A stretch of 64,000 nt of DNA from Roseburia sp. (GTDB taxonomy: Bacteria; Bacillota_A; Clostridia; Lachnospirales; Lachnospiraceae): the NCBI GenBank assembly GCA_019411365.1, contig DXQT01000001.1, forward strand, positions 92,687 to 156,686, given 5' to 3'. The notes under the pieces are model-generated. The model saw only the letters and a list, made by a program, of their open reading frames with translations. It made no database searches and was not told where the DNA came from. Each line of letters opens with the position of its first letter. The stretch's first letter is position 1. The position numbers and the translations under genes are program-made. Shown here one piece after another: positions 12,367 to 22,016 of the stretch.

Positions 12367-13404
12367 ATGAAAATTACAAAATCTGATTTCGGTACAACTA
12401 ACACAGGAGAAAATATTAATATATACCATCTTGAAAACGAGGCAGGTGCCTATGTAGAGATCCTTAACTTCGGATGCCGTCTTGTAAAGATCGTCGTTCC
12501 GGACCGCAATGGCAATCCAACAGATGTCTGCCTTGGCATGGACACCATGTCCGCCTATGAAAATGATGACGCAAGTCTTGGTGCTGTTGTCGGACGTGTT
12601 GCAAACCGCATCAAAGATGGTCATTTTACTTTAAATGGAAAAGAATACCATCTTGCCGTAAACTGCGGTACCAACCACCTTCACGGAGGTCTGATCGGTT
12701 ATGCCTCCAAACCATGGGATGCAAAAATCAAAGATGATAAACTGATCCTTACTATGATTTCCGCCGATGGCGAGGAGGGTTATCCTGGTAATCTGACTCT
12801 GACCGTTACTTATGGCTGGTCTGAGGACAATGAGCTCTCGATCGTATACGAAGCTTCCGCAGATCAGGACACTCTGCTTAACGTCACAAACCACGGTTAT
12901 TTTAACTTAAACGGTGAGGGAAGCGGTGATATTCTTTCTCACGAACTGTATATCGATGCAGATTCTGTCACAGAACTCGACGATTCGCAGGCGCCTACCG
13001 GAAAACTGATCCCGGTCGACAATACACCGTTTGATTTCAGAGTGATGCACACGATTGGCAAATCCTACTACTCAGACTATGACCAGCTGCACAAATTCGG
13101 CACCTACGACCACAACTTTGTGATCAACGGAACCGGTCTTCGCGAAGCAGCTGTATTACAGTCCAAAGAAAGCGGTATCCGGATGACCTGCTTTACCGAT
13201 CAGCCGGGCATGCAGCTTTATGTTGCCAGCCAGCCGATGAAACAGCCGGGCAAAAATGGTAAAATCTATGACAGCCGCACCAGCGTCTGCTTAGAGACAC
13301 AGCATTTCCCGGACGCGATCAACCATGATAACTTCCCAAGTATCGTGTTACACCCGGATGCACCGTTCCATTCCAAGACGCTGTATCATTTTTCTACATT
13401 CTGA
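12367..13404 (+). CDS. galM: Aldose 1-epimerase (galactose mutarotase)
   Basis: A 345-residue cytoplasmic enzyme that interconverts alpha and beta anomers of galactose and glucose. It has the GalM signatures NHLHGG and NHGYFNL (catalytic His) and CLETQHFPDAINH (catalytic Glu). The ATG at 12367 is preceded by GGAAAGGGG; a longer frame starting at 12310 lacks a ribosome site. It stands alone between its own promoter and terminator and could serve the galactose released by the alpha-galactosidase at 23.5 kb. Confidence 0.95.
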   Translation: MKITKSDFGTTNTGENINIYHLENEAGAYVEILNFGCRLVKIVVPDRNGNPTDVCLGMDTMSAYENDDASLGAVVGRVANRIKDGHFTLNGKEYHLAVNCGTNHLHGGLIGYASKPWDAKIKDDKLILTMISADGEEGYPGNLTLTVTYGWSEDNELSIVYEASADQDTLLNVTNHGYFNLNGEGSGDILSHELYIDADSVTELDDSQAPTGKLIPVDNTPFDFRVMHTIGKSYYSDYDQLHKFGTYDHNFVINGTGLREAAVLQSKESGIRMTCFTDQPGMQLYVASQPMKQPGKNGKIYDSRTSVCLETQHFPDAINHDNFPSIVLHPDAPFHSKTLYHFSTF

Positions 13405-13422
13405 TAAAAATAATTGGTCGAA

Positions 13423-13463
13423 AGAGCCGCATGTACCGTTTGTGTATATCCGGCTCTATTTTG
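13423..13463 (+). terminator. Terminator after galM
   Basis: AGAGCCG (13423-13429) pairs with CGGCTCT (13451-13457), with further pairing inside, and is followed by ATTTTG. The T-run is short, so strength is uncertain. Confidence 0.6.
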
Positions 13464-13510
13464 CTATCACATTCCTTTGTGCTTATTTTTGTACACGGTT
13501 TTTTCGTGTT

Positions 13511-13539
13511 TTGACTTGTATTACCCTCTTTTTTGTATT
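13511..13539 (+). promoter_or_regulatory. Promoter of the ferredoxin gene
   Basis: TTGACT (13511-13516), 17 bases, TGTATT (13534-13539), about 65 bases before the ferredoxin ATG. Confidence 0.5.
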
Positions 13540-13579
13540 AGAATAATCTAAAGCTACTGAAGCGGTAGCGAGTCTATGA

Positions 13580-13774
<195 letters not shown>

Positions 13775-13818
13775 TACTTAAAGAGTTTTTTGCGAGTAAA
13801 ACTCTTGCGGGAAACCGC

Positions 13819-13858
13819 AAAAAGAAGCTGTGAAACTATGTTTCACAGCTTCTTTTTT
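13819..13858. terminator. Bidirectional terminator between ferredoxin and the DUF4143 ATPase
   Basis: AAAGAAGCTGTGAAA (13821-13835) pairs perfectly with TTTCACAGCTTCTTT, with A and T runs outside. It lies between two convergent stop codons. A smaller GCGG/CCGC hairpin precedes it. Confidence 0.92.
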
Positions 13859-13860
13859 AC

Positions 13861-15219
13861 TTAGACAAGTCCACTTAGATCAATCTCATAGATCATCTTT
13901 TCCGGTTCCCTTTCCTGTTTATAAAACAGGATCATATACCATGGTAAATACAGGATTTCCCCATCTTCCTCCACATTCGATTTTGAAAATACAATATTTT
14001 TTTCAAACTTCCATTGTTCTACTTTCATTGCATGATCCATTGCCAGATGCTTTTTGAAGTCATTTCCTGACTTAATCTCTACAAGTTCTGTGTGAAGTCC
14101 TTTTTGTAATACAAAATCTAATTTTCCAATTTTCTTAGAATCATAATAATGAAGTTCAAAACCGTTCGATTTCAGATTTTGCGCAAATGCATTTTCCAGA
14201 ATACTTCCCATATTGACGTCAACATTCCCCATGAGAAGATCAAACTGGATATTTTCCATACAGGAAGCACAAAGCAGTCCAACATCATTCATATAAAGTT
14301 TGAACAGGTTTCGTTTTTCACTTAACTGCAGCGGTGCCTGTGGTTCTGTCACGTTATAACATGGCAACGCAACGCCCGCATCCGCTAACCAGTTAAAGCT
14401 GTCCTCATACCTGATATGCCTTGCGGAAGCGTTAATACTGTTTAATTTAAATCTCCGGTTCTTCTCATTTAACTGGGCGGGAATGCTGTCAAATATTGCC
14501 TTGATCTTTATTTTTTCATTTTCCGTAGCATATTTTGCAATATCCAGGCGGTAAAGATCTAAAATACTTCTCTGATTCAGCACCACTTTTGCAATATCAT
14601 GCGTATCAACATAAATCTGTACGGTTTCTGGCATTCCTCCAACTACAAGATAACTGTAAAAAAGTTTGCAAAGTGTCTCATGTACTGTCTCAGATACTTT
14701 TTCCTTTTTGTCATAACACGATTTCAAATACTGCAGTGTATGATTCTGTATGCCATTCGCCCACAAATATTCCTCAAAATCCAGCGGATACATTGGTAAA
14801 ATCTGTTCAAAGCCAACCGGATAAGATGTGACATCCTTGTACCGCACACCAAGCAGCGAGCCAGATTCTATATAATCAAATCTTCCGTCCTCTACCAGAA
14901 ATTTGATCGCAGACCGTACCCTTGGACATTCCTGAACTTCATCAAATAAAATCAGTGTCTTTCCCGGTTCTAACGGTGTCTGAAGATATGCTGTCAGGTT
15001 TGTAATAACAGCCTCTGCTGTCAGCTTTCCATTAAAAATATCTGCAGCCCGCTCGTCTGTCACAAAATTCAGTTCTGCGAAATATTCATACTCATTTTTC
15101 CCAAACTCACGAATTAATGTTGTTTTTCCTATCTGTCTTGCCCCTATAATACACAAAGCCTTTCCATTGGCTTCCTTTTTCCATTTTAGAAGATCCTCAT
15201 ACACTTTTCTTTTCAGCAT
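13861..15219 (-). CDS. AAA+ ATPase with C-terminal DUF4143
   Basis: A 452-residue protein of the AAA_14/DUF4143 family. The N-terminal ATPase has Walker A GARQIGKTT and Walker B LILFDEVQ; the C-terminal part holds a nuclease-like fold segment (ELHYYDSKKIGKLDFVLQKG ... LVEIKSG), as often seen in DUF4143. The function is unknown; these genes are numerous and mobile in gut Firmicutes. The start ATG at 15219 has GGAGG six bases upstream; an ATG two codons earlier touches that site. The upstream region contains the 45-bp repeats. Confidence 0.85.
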   Translation of the reverse strand: MLKRKVYEDLLKWKKEANGKALCIIGARQIGKTTLIREFGKNEYEYFAELNFVTDERAADIFNGKLTAEAVITNLTAYLQTPLEPGKTLILFDEVQECPRVRSAIKFLVEDGRFDYIESGSLLGVRYKDVTSYPVGFEQILPMYPLDFEEYLWANGIQNHTLQYLKSCYDKKEKVSETVHETLCKLFYSYLVVGGMPETVQIYVDTHDIAKVVLNQRSILDLYRLDIAKYATENEKIKIKAIFDSIPAQLNEKNRRFKLNSINASARHIRYEDSFNWLADAGVALPCYNVTEPQAPLQLSEKRNLFKLYMNDVGLLCASCMENIQFDLLMGNVDVNMGSILENAFAQNLKSNGFELHYYDSKKIGKLDFVLQKGLHTELVEIKSGNDFKKHLAMDHAMKVEQWKFEKNIVFSKSNVEEDGEILYLPWYMILFYKQEREPEKMIYEIDLSGLV

Positions 15220-15295
15220 TTCCATCCTCCAATATTAGGATTTCCAACTCTCTGCTCTTATATTAACATTTTTTCTTTGTTTTTCAATGTATATT

Positions 15296-15398
15296 GTAAC
15301 ATTTTTCAGTACATTTTTCTTTAATTTTTATATGATATCTGTAACATTTTTTAATACATTTTTCTTTTATTTTCAGATAGTATCTGTAACATTTTCCA
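15296..15398. repeat. AT-rich 45-bp tandem repeat, about 2.3 copies
   Basis: The block starting GTAACATTTT occurs at 15296, 15341 and 15386, exactly 45 bases apart. The first two copies are full length and differ at only a few positions (shared core TACATTTTTCTTT); the third is partial. It lies in the 325-base gap between the divergent DUF4143 ATPase and the MNT/HEPN pair, which otherwise shows no gene. A role as a binding site for the toxin-antitoxin complex or another regulator is possible but unproven. Confidence 0.8.
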
Positions 15399-15544
15399 GA
15401 AAATGATCCACATCTTTGCTGCTGTCAAGAAAATCAGACGGTTACATAAACTATGTTGCACAAATTATATGATGCGCAAACGGTGCAAATCAGTTATAAT
15501 AGTCATGAATAATAAAAATTTAAAAATGGAGTGTTATTGATTCG

Positions 15545-15841
15545 ATGTGTCAATTAGACCCGGCAATAAAAAAAGATATTATAGCCTGCTGTAAAAAATA
15601 TAATGCAAATAAAGTCATTCTATTTGGCTCCCGTGCCAGAGGAGATAACGGACCTTACAGTGATATCGACCTTGCAATTAAAGGAGCTGATAACTTTGAC
15701 CGTTTATTTGCCGAATTAAAATACAATGAATTTACGCTGCTTGACATGGATATTATTGATCTGGACGGCAGGGTAAGTGAACCTTTGATGAAAGATATTT
15801 TAAATGACGGACATATTTTATATGAGAGGACAGGAAAATGA
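15545..15841 (+). CDS. MNT-type nucleotidyltransferase (antitoxin of a HEPN/MNT pair)
   Basis: A 98-residue minimal nucleotidyltransferase. The active site GSRARGDNGPYSDIDLAI gives the GS-x10-DxD pattern with both metal-binding Asp. In studied pairs (MntA of the type VII MntA/HepT system) this protein adds AMP to a Tyr of the HEPN toxin and silences it. Upstream GGAG is 13 bases from the ATG, an unusually long spacing, and no better in-frame start exists. Its stop overlaps the partner start as ATGA. Confidence 0.9.
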   Translation: MCQLDPAIKKDIIACCKKYNANKVILFGSRARGDNGPYSDIDLAIKGADNFDRLFAELKYNEFTLLDMDIIDLDGRVSEPLMKDILNDGHILYERTGK

Positions 15842-16233
15842 ACCGAAAAATTGAAAACTTTTTTTCAAGCCTTGATACTTTACATGAAGCTTCCGTTACT
15901 GACTATACTCAAAACAAAATTGTTTTAAGCGGTTGTGTCAACACCTTCTGCCTGACTTTTGAATTATCGTGGAAAGCAATGAAATACGTTTTGGAGTCAG
16001 AAGGTGTCGATAAAGGCAGAACCGGTTCTCCAAAATTGATTCTTATGGCTGCCCTTACCCGTGGATTGATCGAAGATGAAAATGCATGGCTTCGCATGTT
16101 ACGGCTCCTGAATGACGAATCACATCATTATAATCAGGACTGTGCCATTGAACTGTGCCGCATGATTCCAGAGCTTCTTCCTTATTTTGATGATCTGAAG
16201 GAGAAAATTATTGCATTCGGGTACGGAGAATAA
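15838..16233 (+). CDS. HEPN-fold protein, HI0074 family (toxin of the HEPN/MNT pair)
   Basis: A 131-residue helical protein of the nucleotidyltransferase substrate-binding family (HI0074). The segment RLLNDESHHYN aligns with the N-xx-SH-x-Y motif of the family; the Tyr is the residue AMPylated in MntA/HepT systems, and the R-x6-H spacing resembles the HEPN RNase motif. It overlaps the MNT gene by four bases and is followed by a terminator. The pair forms an independent unit, probably a toxin-antitoxin or defence module; RNase activity is inferred. Confidence 0.88.
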   Translation: MNRKIENFFSSLDTLHEASVTDYTQNKIVLSGCVNTFCLTFELSWKAMKYVLESEGVDKGRTGSPKLILMAALTRGLIEDENAWLRMLRLLNDESHHYNQDCAIELCRMIPELLPYFDDLKEKIIAFGYGE

Positions 16234-16236
16234 TAC

Positions 16237-16283
16237 AAAACGCTATTGCACCAGAATCACACTCTAATGCAATAGCGTTTTTT
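16237..16283. terminator. Bidirectional terminator between the HEPN gene and the MerR-like gene
   Basis: AAAACGCTATTGCA (16237-16250) pairs perfectly with TGCAATAGCGTTTT, followed by more T. The two flanking genes converge here, and the T-run reaches the stop codon of the minus-strand gene. Confidence 0.92.
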
Positions 16284-16990
16284 TATGCCCTTTCTTTTTT
16301 GTTTCTGCCCCATCTTTTTTTGGGTTCTTTCTTTTTCAGGTTGCCGCGGATTGCCGCATCCAGTTTCCGGAAGCGTTCCTCGTCCGCCTCATCCTGTTCT
16401 CTCATGAGATAATTCATTTCCTTGATGACCTGCTCCCCCACATCTTCGCTGATACAGCGGCTCAATTCCTGATTATTTGCAGCGATCGCTGTTCCGACGA
16501 TCTGCGTCATCAGCTCGGTAAACTGTGCCATCTTGTCAGTATTGTCAAGGACACTCTGGCTCTCATTCTGTGCAGACCGTGGTGTATTCTGTCCCGCCGC
16601 CACTGGCAGATCCGCTTTTACTGCATATCCATCCGGAATATGTGAAACCTGTGCACCCGGCTGCTGCTCCGGTTTTATGACTTTTTCATTCGAAGTGCAT
16701 GTGACCTGGTGCAGATCCTGTTTTTCTCCCGGATGCACCGCGCCAACTTCCGCCTGCGCATCAGGTGACATATTATGTACGATCATACGGATCGCTTTCA
16801 ACTGATATCCCTGTTCTTTTAATTCCTTGATCCTCTGGAACTCCTGAATGTTTTCCTTTGTGTAATACCGGTGCCCAAGTTCATTTCGCGGAACATTAAG
16901 CTCCAGTTCATCCTCCCAGTAACGCAATACATGTGACTCTACATTTACAATATTCGCAGCGTCGGAAATCATGTAACGTACCTTTTCCAT
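16283..16990 (-). CDS. MerR-type helix-turn-helix protein with long C-terminal region
   Basis: A 235-residue protein. Residues 1-75 are a MerR winged-helix domain (VESHVLRYWEDEL, NELGHRYYT). A Gln/Pro-rich, probably disordered linker follows, then a helical stretch and a basic tail (KKKEPKKRWGRNKKER). There is no effector-binding domain of known type. Such proteins in spore formers resemble RacA-like chromosome-anchoring or regulatory factors, but the target is unknown. The ATG at 16990 follows GGAAGGAGAGG; a GTG eight codons upstream would include this site. Confidence 0.75.
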   Translation of the reverse strand: MEKVRYMISDAANIVNVESHVLRYWEDELELNVPRNELGHRYYTKENIQEFQRIKELKEQGYQLKAIRMIVHNMSPDAQAEVGAVHPGEKQDLHQVTCTSNEKVIKPEQQPGAQVSHIPDGYAVKADLPVAAGQNTPRSAQNESQSVLDNTDKMAQFTELMTQIVGTAIAANNQELSRCISEDVGEQVIKEMNYLMREQDEADEERFRKLDAAIRGNLKKKEPKKRWGRNKKERA

Positions 16991-17111
16991 TCCGGTTCCT
17001 CTCCTTCCTTTCACCTGCTAACCTATATTATAAGCATTTAAAAGGAAGCCTACAACGAAAATCGCTCGTCTTATTCCGACAGGAACCGCGAAATATTTAC
17101 TGCCAACAGCA

Positions 17112-17136
17112 AAATGCTCAGGTTAACCTGAGCATT
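17112..17136 (-). terminator. Terminator after dnaB
   Basis: A palindrome, AATGCTCAGG/CCTGAGCATT centred on TTAA, lies six bases past the dnaB stop. The T-run is short (TTTT). Confidence 0.75.
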
Positions 17137-17141
17137 TCTTA

Positions 17142-18476
17142 TTATTTTTCCATATTCGCAAACTTCGTGTACTGCGGCAGCCATACCAGGTTGACGGTAC
17201 CGATCGGACCATTTCTCTGTTTGGCAATGATGATCTCTGAGATTCCTTTCATCTCAGAATCATGATTATAATAATCATCACGATAGATAAACATAACAAC
17301 GTCGGCATCCTGCTCAATCGCACCGGACTCACGCAGGTCAGAAAGCATCGGACGGTGATCCGGACGCTGCTCTACGGCTCGTGACAGCTGGGACAATGCG
17401 ATCACCGGCACGGAAAGCTCCCTTGCAAGTGCTTTTAGGGAACGGGAGATATCTGAGATCTCCTGCTGACGGGAATCAGATCCCCTGCCGGAACCGGACA
17501 TCAACTGTAAGTAGTCAATGATGATCAGCTTCAGATCATGCTCTAACTTATATTTCCGGCATTTGCTCCGCATCTCCGCGATGGAAATACCAGGCGTATC
17601 ATCGATGATAAGCTCCGAATTACCGATCGTTCCGGCACCTTCGATCAGCTTCTCCCAGTCAGAATCTGAGAGGTTACCGGTTCGGAGTGCCTGTGCATCC
17701 ACCCTTGACTCTAAGGAAAACAGACGGTTTACAAGCTGCTCCTTTGACATCTCGAGTGAAAAGATCGCCGTGCACATATGCTCATGAAATGCCACATACT
17801 GCGCAATGTTAAGAACAAACGCCGTTTTACCCATGGAAGGACGCGCCGCGATCAGGATCAGATCGGACGGCTGCAGGCCAGCCGTGCGGTAGTCAAGATC
17901 AATGAAACCTGTCGGGATTCCTGTAACGGTGCCGGATGTCTTGGCTGCATTCTCGATCTTTTCGAGCGCATTCATAACGACCTGGCGGATCGGCACGTAA
18001 TCACCGCCTCCGCCGCGTGTGGAAAGCAGATCAAACACCTTTTTTTCGGTGATATCCATGACTGTTTCAACACTCTCTTTTCCCATGTAGCACTCGTTTT
18101 CGATCTCTTCATTTAATTTGATGAGCTTGCGCCGCATGGAATTGTCTTTTACGATCTGTGCATAATATTTTACATTTGCCGAGGTTGGGACTGCATTTAA
18201 CAGATCCCTTACAAACTCTAAGCTTGCAATCTCTGCCGGCACATCTTTTTCTTTTAATTTGTTCTGCAAAGTGACAAGATCGACCGGAAGTCCTTTGCTG
18301 TATAATTCGATCATGGTATCAAACAGGATCCCGTACTGCTTGTAATAAAAATCCTCACTGATGAGCATTTCCATTGCAGTGAGGATCGCATCTTTGTCCA
18401 TGATCATAGAGCCAATGACCGACTGTTCTGCCTCGCGGCTGTTCGGCATCGTGCGGTTGATCAGTGTTTCTTCCAT
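17142..18476 (-). CDS. dnaB: Replicative DNA helicase
   Basis: A 444-residue hexameric helicase that unwinds DNA at the replication fork. The N-terminal helical domain (residues 1-150) is followed by the RecA-like domain with Walker A ARPSMGKTAF and the later LIIIDYLQLM and REIS-like SRSLKALARELSVPVIALSQLSR segments. No intein. Gene order gdpP-rplI-dnaB is the conserved Firmicute arrangement; only two bases separate it from rplI. Confidence 0.97.
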   Translation of the reverse strand: MEETLINRTMPNSREAEQSVIGSMIMDKDAILTAMEMLISEDFYYKQYGILFDTMIELYSKGLPVDLVTLQNKLKEKDVPAEIASLEFVRDLLNAVPTSANVKYYAQIVKDNSMRRKLIKLNEEIENECYMGKESVETVMDITEKKVFDLLSTRGGGGDYVPIRQVVMNALEKIENAAKTSGTVTGIPTGFIDLDYRTAGLQPSDLILIAARPSMGKTAFVLNIAQYVAFHEHMCTAIFSLEMSKEQLVNRLFSLESRVDAQALRTGNLSDSDWEKLIEGAGTIGNSELIIDDTPGISIAEMRSKCRKYKLEHDLKLIIIDYLQLMSGSGRGSDSRQQEISDISRSLKALARELSVPVIALSQLSRAVEQRPDHRPMLSDLRESGAIEQDADVVMFIYRDDYYNHDSEMKGISEIIIAKQRNGPIGTVNLVWLPQYTKFANMEK

Positions 18477-18478
18477 TC

Positions 18479-18925
18479 TTATTCCTCTACTACATGTACG
18501 TTAAATTTACCTACTACCTTCGGGTGAAGCTTGATTGCAACTTCTGTCACACCAAAGGTACGGATCGGCTCCGGTAACTGCATTTTCTTTTTGTCAAGTT
18601 CCATGCCAAGCTGTGCTTTGGCTGCAACAGCGATTTCTTTGGTGGAAACGGAACCGAATGTACGTCCGCCCTCACCGGCTTTCATTTTTACGGTAACTTT
18701 TTTATCTTTTAATTCTTCCGCAAGTGTCAGTGCAGCTTCATACTGCTCCTGTGCCACTTTGTCTGCGTGCTGGTTCTGCAGTTTTAAATCATTGAGGTTT
18801 TTTGGTGTTGCCTCAACGCCTAATTTTTTCGGGAAAATCGCATTGCGCGCATAGCCGTCGCTGACATTCACGATCTCTCCTTTTTTCCCTAATGCTTTTA
18901 CATCTTCTAATAAAATAACTTTCAT
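18479..18925 (-). CDS. rplI: Ribosomal protein L9
   Basis: A 148-residue L9 of the large subunit: the N-terminal RNA-binding domain ([28 protein letters not shown]), a long connecting helix and the C-terminal domain with GGRTFGSVS. Length is typical. It lies between gdpP and dnaB. Confidence 0.98.
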   Translation of the reverse strand: MKVILLEDVKALGKKGEIVNVSDGYARNAIFPKKLGVEATPKNLNDLKLQNQHADKVAQEQYEAALTLAEELKDKKVTVKMKAGEGGRTFGSVSTKEIAVAAKAQLGMELDKKKMQLPEPIRTFGVTEVAIKLHPKVVGKFNVHVVEE

Positions 18926-18946
18926 ATATAAAACCTTCTTTCCTGA

Positions 18947-21001
18947 TTATTCTGATATATCGCCCTCTTTTAACATCTCATCAATCGTATCCTGAATGAT
19001 ATGTTTTGCCTGCTGCAGTGAGCAGTTGGTAAGCTGGGCTCCGGCAACGTTTAAGTGTCCGCCGCCGCCAAGCCGCTCCATAATAAGCTGTACATTGATC
19101 TCATCAATGGAACGGGAACTTACATAAATTTTTCCCTGATATTCCGTGAGAACAAAGGATGCCTTGATCCCCACAATATTTAAAAGCTCATTTGCTGCCT
19201 GTGCACAGACGATGGTCGGGCTCTCCACCTCATCTGCCGGACAGATGGAAATTGCAAATGCTCCCCGGTAAACTTCTGCATGACGCACTGCTTCCGCGCG
19301 CGCTTTGTAAGCTGCCATATCGTTGCGGAGCATCTTGCGCACTCTCGTCACCTCCGCACCCGCACGTCTTAAATAGGCTGCCGCCTCAAAGGTTCGTACA
19401 CCGGTTTTTGTCATAAAGTTGTTGGTATCGATCAGGATACCCGCATAAATACAGTCTGCCTCACACGGAGCGAGACGGATATTTTCGGAAAAATACTGCA
19501 GCACCTCGGCAATCATCTCACATGCACTTGAAGCATACGGCTCCACATAAGAAAGAACCGGATTCTCGATCACCTCATTTGTCTGTCTGTGATGATCGAA
19601 TACACAGACGGTCTGCGTGCACTTTAACAGTTCCGGACATTCGGTGTAGCTCGGACGGTTTACATCCACAACGACCACCAGTGTATTTTCATTGGTAAGC
19701 ATAAGTGCCTCTTCATTTTTGATAAAAAGGTCTGCCGGATATCCCTTTTCCTCGGTAAAACACTCTACCAACGGGCGCAGGGACGAAGTGATCTCATTTA
19801 ACACGATCTGTGCCTTTTTGCCAAGTACCTTTGCCGCACAGTAAATACCGATCGCTGCACCGAGGGAATCCACATCGCTGATGCTGTGTCCCATAATGAT
19901 CACATGCTCCCTGCTCTCGATGATCTCACGGAGCGCATGTGCTTTTACTCTCGCCTTAACTCTGGTGTTGCGCTCTACCTGCTGCGTCTTTCCACCATAA
20001 TAAGTAATATCCTCGCCATCACGCACAACGACCTGGTCACCGCCACGTCCTAATGCAAGGTCAATGGACATACGCGCATACTCATAATTCTGTGTATAGC
20101 TTTCGCCATTTGCACCGATACCAATACTGAGTGTCACCGCCATCTCATTGCCGACCTTAACTGTTTTTACATCCTCGATCAGGCTGAAGCGGTCTTCGCG
20201 GAGTTTTGCAAGATACTGATATTTCAATACAACAAAATACTTATCTTTTTCAATCTTGCGGACTAACGCATCCAGTTCCGTAAAATATTTATTGACTTTC
20301 CGGTCGATCAGCGCCACCAGAAGCGATCTCTTTACATCTTCAATGCTGTCAAGCGCCTCATCATAGTTGTCGATATACACAAGCCCCGCAACCATTTTCT
20401 GTTCCTGGTTTTCCCGCATGTAACGGTTCTTTTCCGTCTCATCGAAAAGATACACCGCTGTCAGATATTCGTTGCTTTCATCGAGCGTAACAAGACTGTC
20501 CACACTGTTTAACTCTTCAAAGTAGATTCTTTTTAAAGAAACACGGAAATCCTGATCTTTCAATTTCAGGCTCACTGATTCTGACCCTTCATTTTTCTGT
20601 AGAAATTCCTTTGTCAATGAAGGAAAAATCGTCGTGATCGACTTGTGATATTTTTTATCTTTCCCGGTCAGTTCTGTAAACTGTTCATTCACCCACAAAA
20701 TCTTCGCATTGTAGTCTAACAGCGCATATGGTATCTCAAATTCGTTTAAAAGCTGCCTCTGTACCGTTCCGTACTGCGTCGCAAAATTGATCAGCTCATT
20801 GACTAAAACCGGCTTATTTCTCACATACACGATCAGGGACACCACAAAATAAATTGCGGTAAATATTGAAAACATCACACCTGAAAGTATGTCATCCATA
20901 TAGATCACGACATTCATACATATCAGAAGAATCGTCATGAACATGGGCCAGTAAAGAGATTTTCGAAGTCTTCCTCTGAGCTTTACTTTATTACTTTTCA
21001 T
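18947..21001 (-). CDS. gdpP: Cyclic-di-AMP phosphodiesterase GdpP
   Basis: A 684-residue membrane enzyme that hydrolyses c-di-AMP to pApA. Order of parts: two membrane helices (about 15-65), a PAS domain (about 85-165), a degenerate GGDEF domain (about 170-310), a DHH domain with GHSISDVDSLGAA and DHHRQ metal ligands, and the DHHA1 domain with GGGGHLNVAGA. All catalytic motifs are present. It controls potassium, osmotic and cell-wall balance through c-di-AMP in related bacteria. First gene of the gdpP-rplI-dnaB group. Confidence 0.96.
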   Translation of the reverse strand: MKSNKVKLRGRLRKSLYWPMFMTILLICMNVVIYMDDILSGVMFSIFTAIYFVVSLIVYVRNKPVLVNELINFATQYGTVQRQLLNEFEIPYALLDYNAKILWVNEQFTELTGKDKKYHKSITTIFPSLTKEFLQKNEGSESVSLKLKDQDFRVSLKRIYFEELNSVDSLVTLDESNEYLTAVYLFDETEKNRYMRENQEQKMVAGLVYIDNYDEALDSIEDVKRSLLVALIDRKVNKYFTELDALVRKIEKDKYFVVLKYQYLAKLREDRFSLIEDVKTVKVGNEMAVTLSIGIGANGESYTQNYEYARMSIDLALGRGGDQVVVRDGEDITYYGGKTQQVERNTRVKARVKAHALREIIESREHVIIMGHSISDVDSLGAAIGIYCAAKVLGKKAQIVLNEITSSLRPLVECFTEEKGYPADLFIKNEEALMLTNENTLVVVVDVNRPSYTECPELLKCTQTVCVFDHHRQTNEVIENPVLSYVEPYASSACEMIAEVLQYFSENIRLAPCEADCIYAGILIDTNNFMTKTGVRTFEAAAYLRRAGAEVTRVRKMLRNDMAAYKARAEAVRHAEVYRGAFAISICPADEVESPTIVCAQAANELLNIVGIKASFVLTEYQGKIYVSSRSIDEINVQLIMERLGGGGHLNVAGAQLTNCSLQQAKHIIQDTIDEMLKEGDISE

Positions 21002-21133
21002 AATACTAATCTCCTAAATAAAAAGAAACCCGTGACCAAAAACGCATATGTCACCGCTGATTCTTCCACCCGTCCTAGAATAGTCTTTGCTAACAATTAT
21101 AGCATTTTGCCCTCTTAAGATAAAGTATTTTTT

Positions 21134-21174
21134 AAAAAAGGAACCGTTGCAGTCATTCTGCCCGATTCCTTTTT
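21134..21174 (-). terminator. Terminator after the lipoprotein gene
   Basis: AAAAAGGAACCG pairs with CGATTCCTTTTT (one mismatch), followed on the minus strand by TTTTTTAAAA. It lies 27 bases after the lipoprotein stop. Confidence 0.75.
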
Positions 21175-21201
21175 CCTGTCTGTGACCTGATCCGGTCGTA
21201 T

Positions 21202-21885
21202 TTAGTTCTGGCTCTCCGTATCCCGCGGAACAAGTGTCAGATAATTATCGGTATCCATATCATTGATCAGATTATCCGATAAAATCCTGTCACCGGAAAC
21301 TTTCGGTTCCTCCCGCACGAAACTCTCCTCGTCAAGTTGATACCCCGTTCCTTCCGTATAAACAGCGCTGATAAATCCGGATTCCTGTCCACCGCCATAA
21401 ATTGGAAAAATGATCGTATGCCAGTCATTTTCCATGTCTTCACTGATCATTACCGGAGTATGGATCTGCGAAAATGCTCCAAGCACCTCGAACTGACCAT
21501 TTTCTCCCGGTCTTAAAATAAGTGCCGCATCCCCGCGATTATCAGATGTTGTATCTCCGATCGTGACCGCTACGATCTCATCCGTTCCGTCCTCGTTAAG
21601 ATCCGTGTAATTATAGTAATACCGTGTCTCTTTGCATTCTTCTTCCGGAATCTGATAATACTCCGTCAGAAATGCTGCAAGATCCGGATATTCCTCATCC
21701 TCAGAATATTCTTCCATCACATTGTAGTTTTGTTCGTCCTGCTCTGCCGAAAAGAAATGTTCTTCTAAGGTTTTCTCTGTCTCAGTATCTGTTTGCTCTG
21801 TTGTATTTACAGCATTTTTTTGTCCGCAGCCTGCCGTACCTGCCAGCACTGTCAGGAAAAATACCATACCTAATGTCTTTTTCAT
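21202..21885 (-). CDS. Lipoprotein of unknown function
   Basis: A 227-residue exported protein. Signal peptide with lipobox LAGTAGC, so Cys20 is lipidated. A very acidic linker (many Glu/Asp/Thr) is followed by a compact domain containing NYTDLNEDGTDEIVAV, an FG-GAP/calcium-loop-like segment often seen in Firmicute lipoproteins of unknown role. It has its own terminator. It may work at the cell surface, but nothing in the neighbourhood indicates a substrate. Confidence 0.75.
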   Translation of the reverse strand: MKKTLGMVFFLTVLAGTAGCGQKNAVNTTEQTDTETEKTLEEHFFSAEQDEQNYNVMEEYSEDEEYPDLAAFLTEYYQIPEEECKETRYYYNYTDLNEDGTDEIVAVTIGDTTSDNRGDAALILRPGENGQFEVLGAFSQIHTPVMISEDMENDWHTIIFPIYGGGQESGFISAVYTEGTGYQLDEESFVREEPKVSGDRILSDNLINDMDTDNYLTLVPRDTESQN

Positions 21886-22016
21886 GTGTCCTCCACCTGT
21901 CCGTACTGCTTACCGTTTTGGTTTATCATATATATTATATGATTCCATGCACAATTCCAAGACATTCTTGCGAAGTTTAAGAAATCCTTTAGACATTTTA
22001 CTCTTACATCCAAACC

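Noticed and set aside
15296..15398. CRISPR array
   Set aside because: The 45-bp repeats are contiguous, AT-rich and without spacers, and no cas gene is present in the window.
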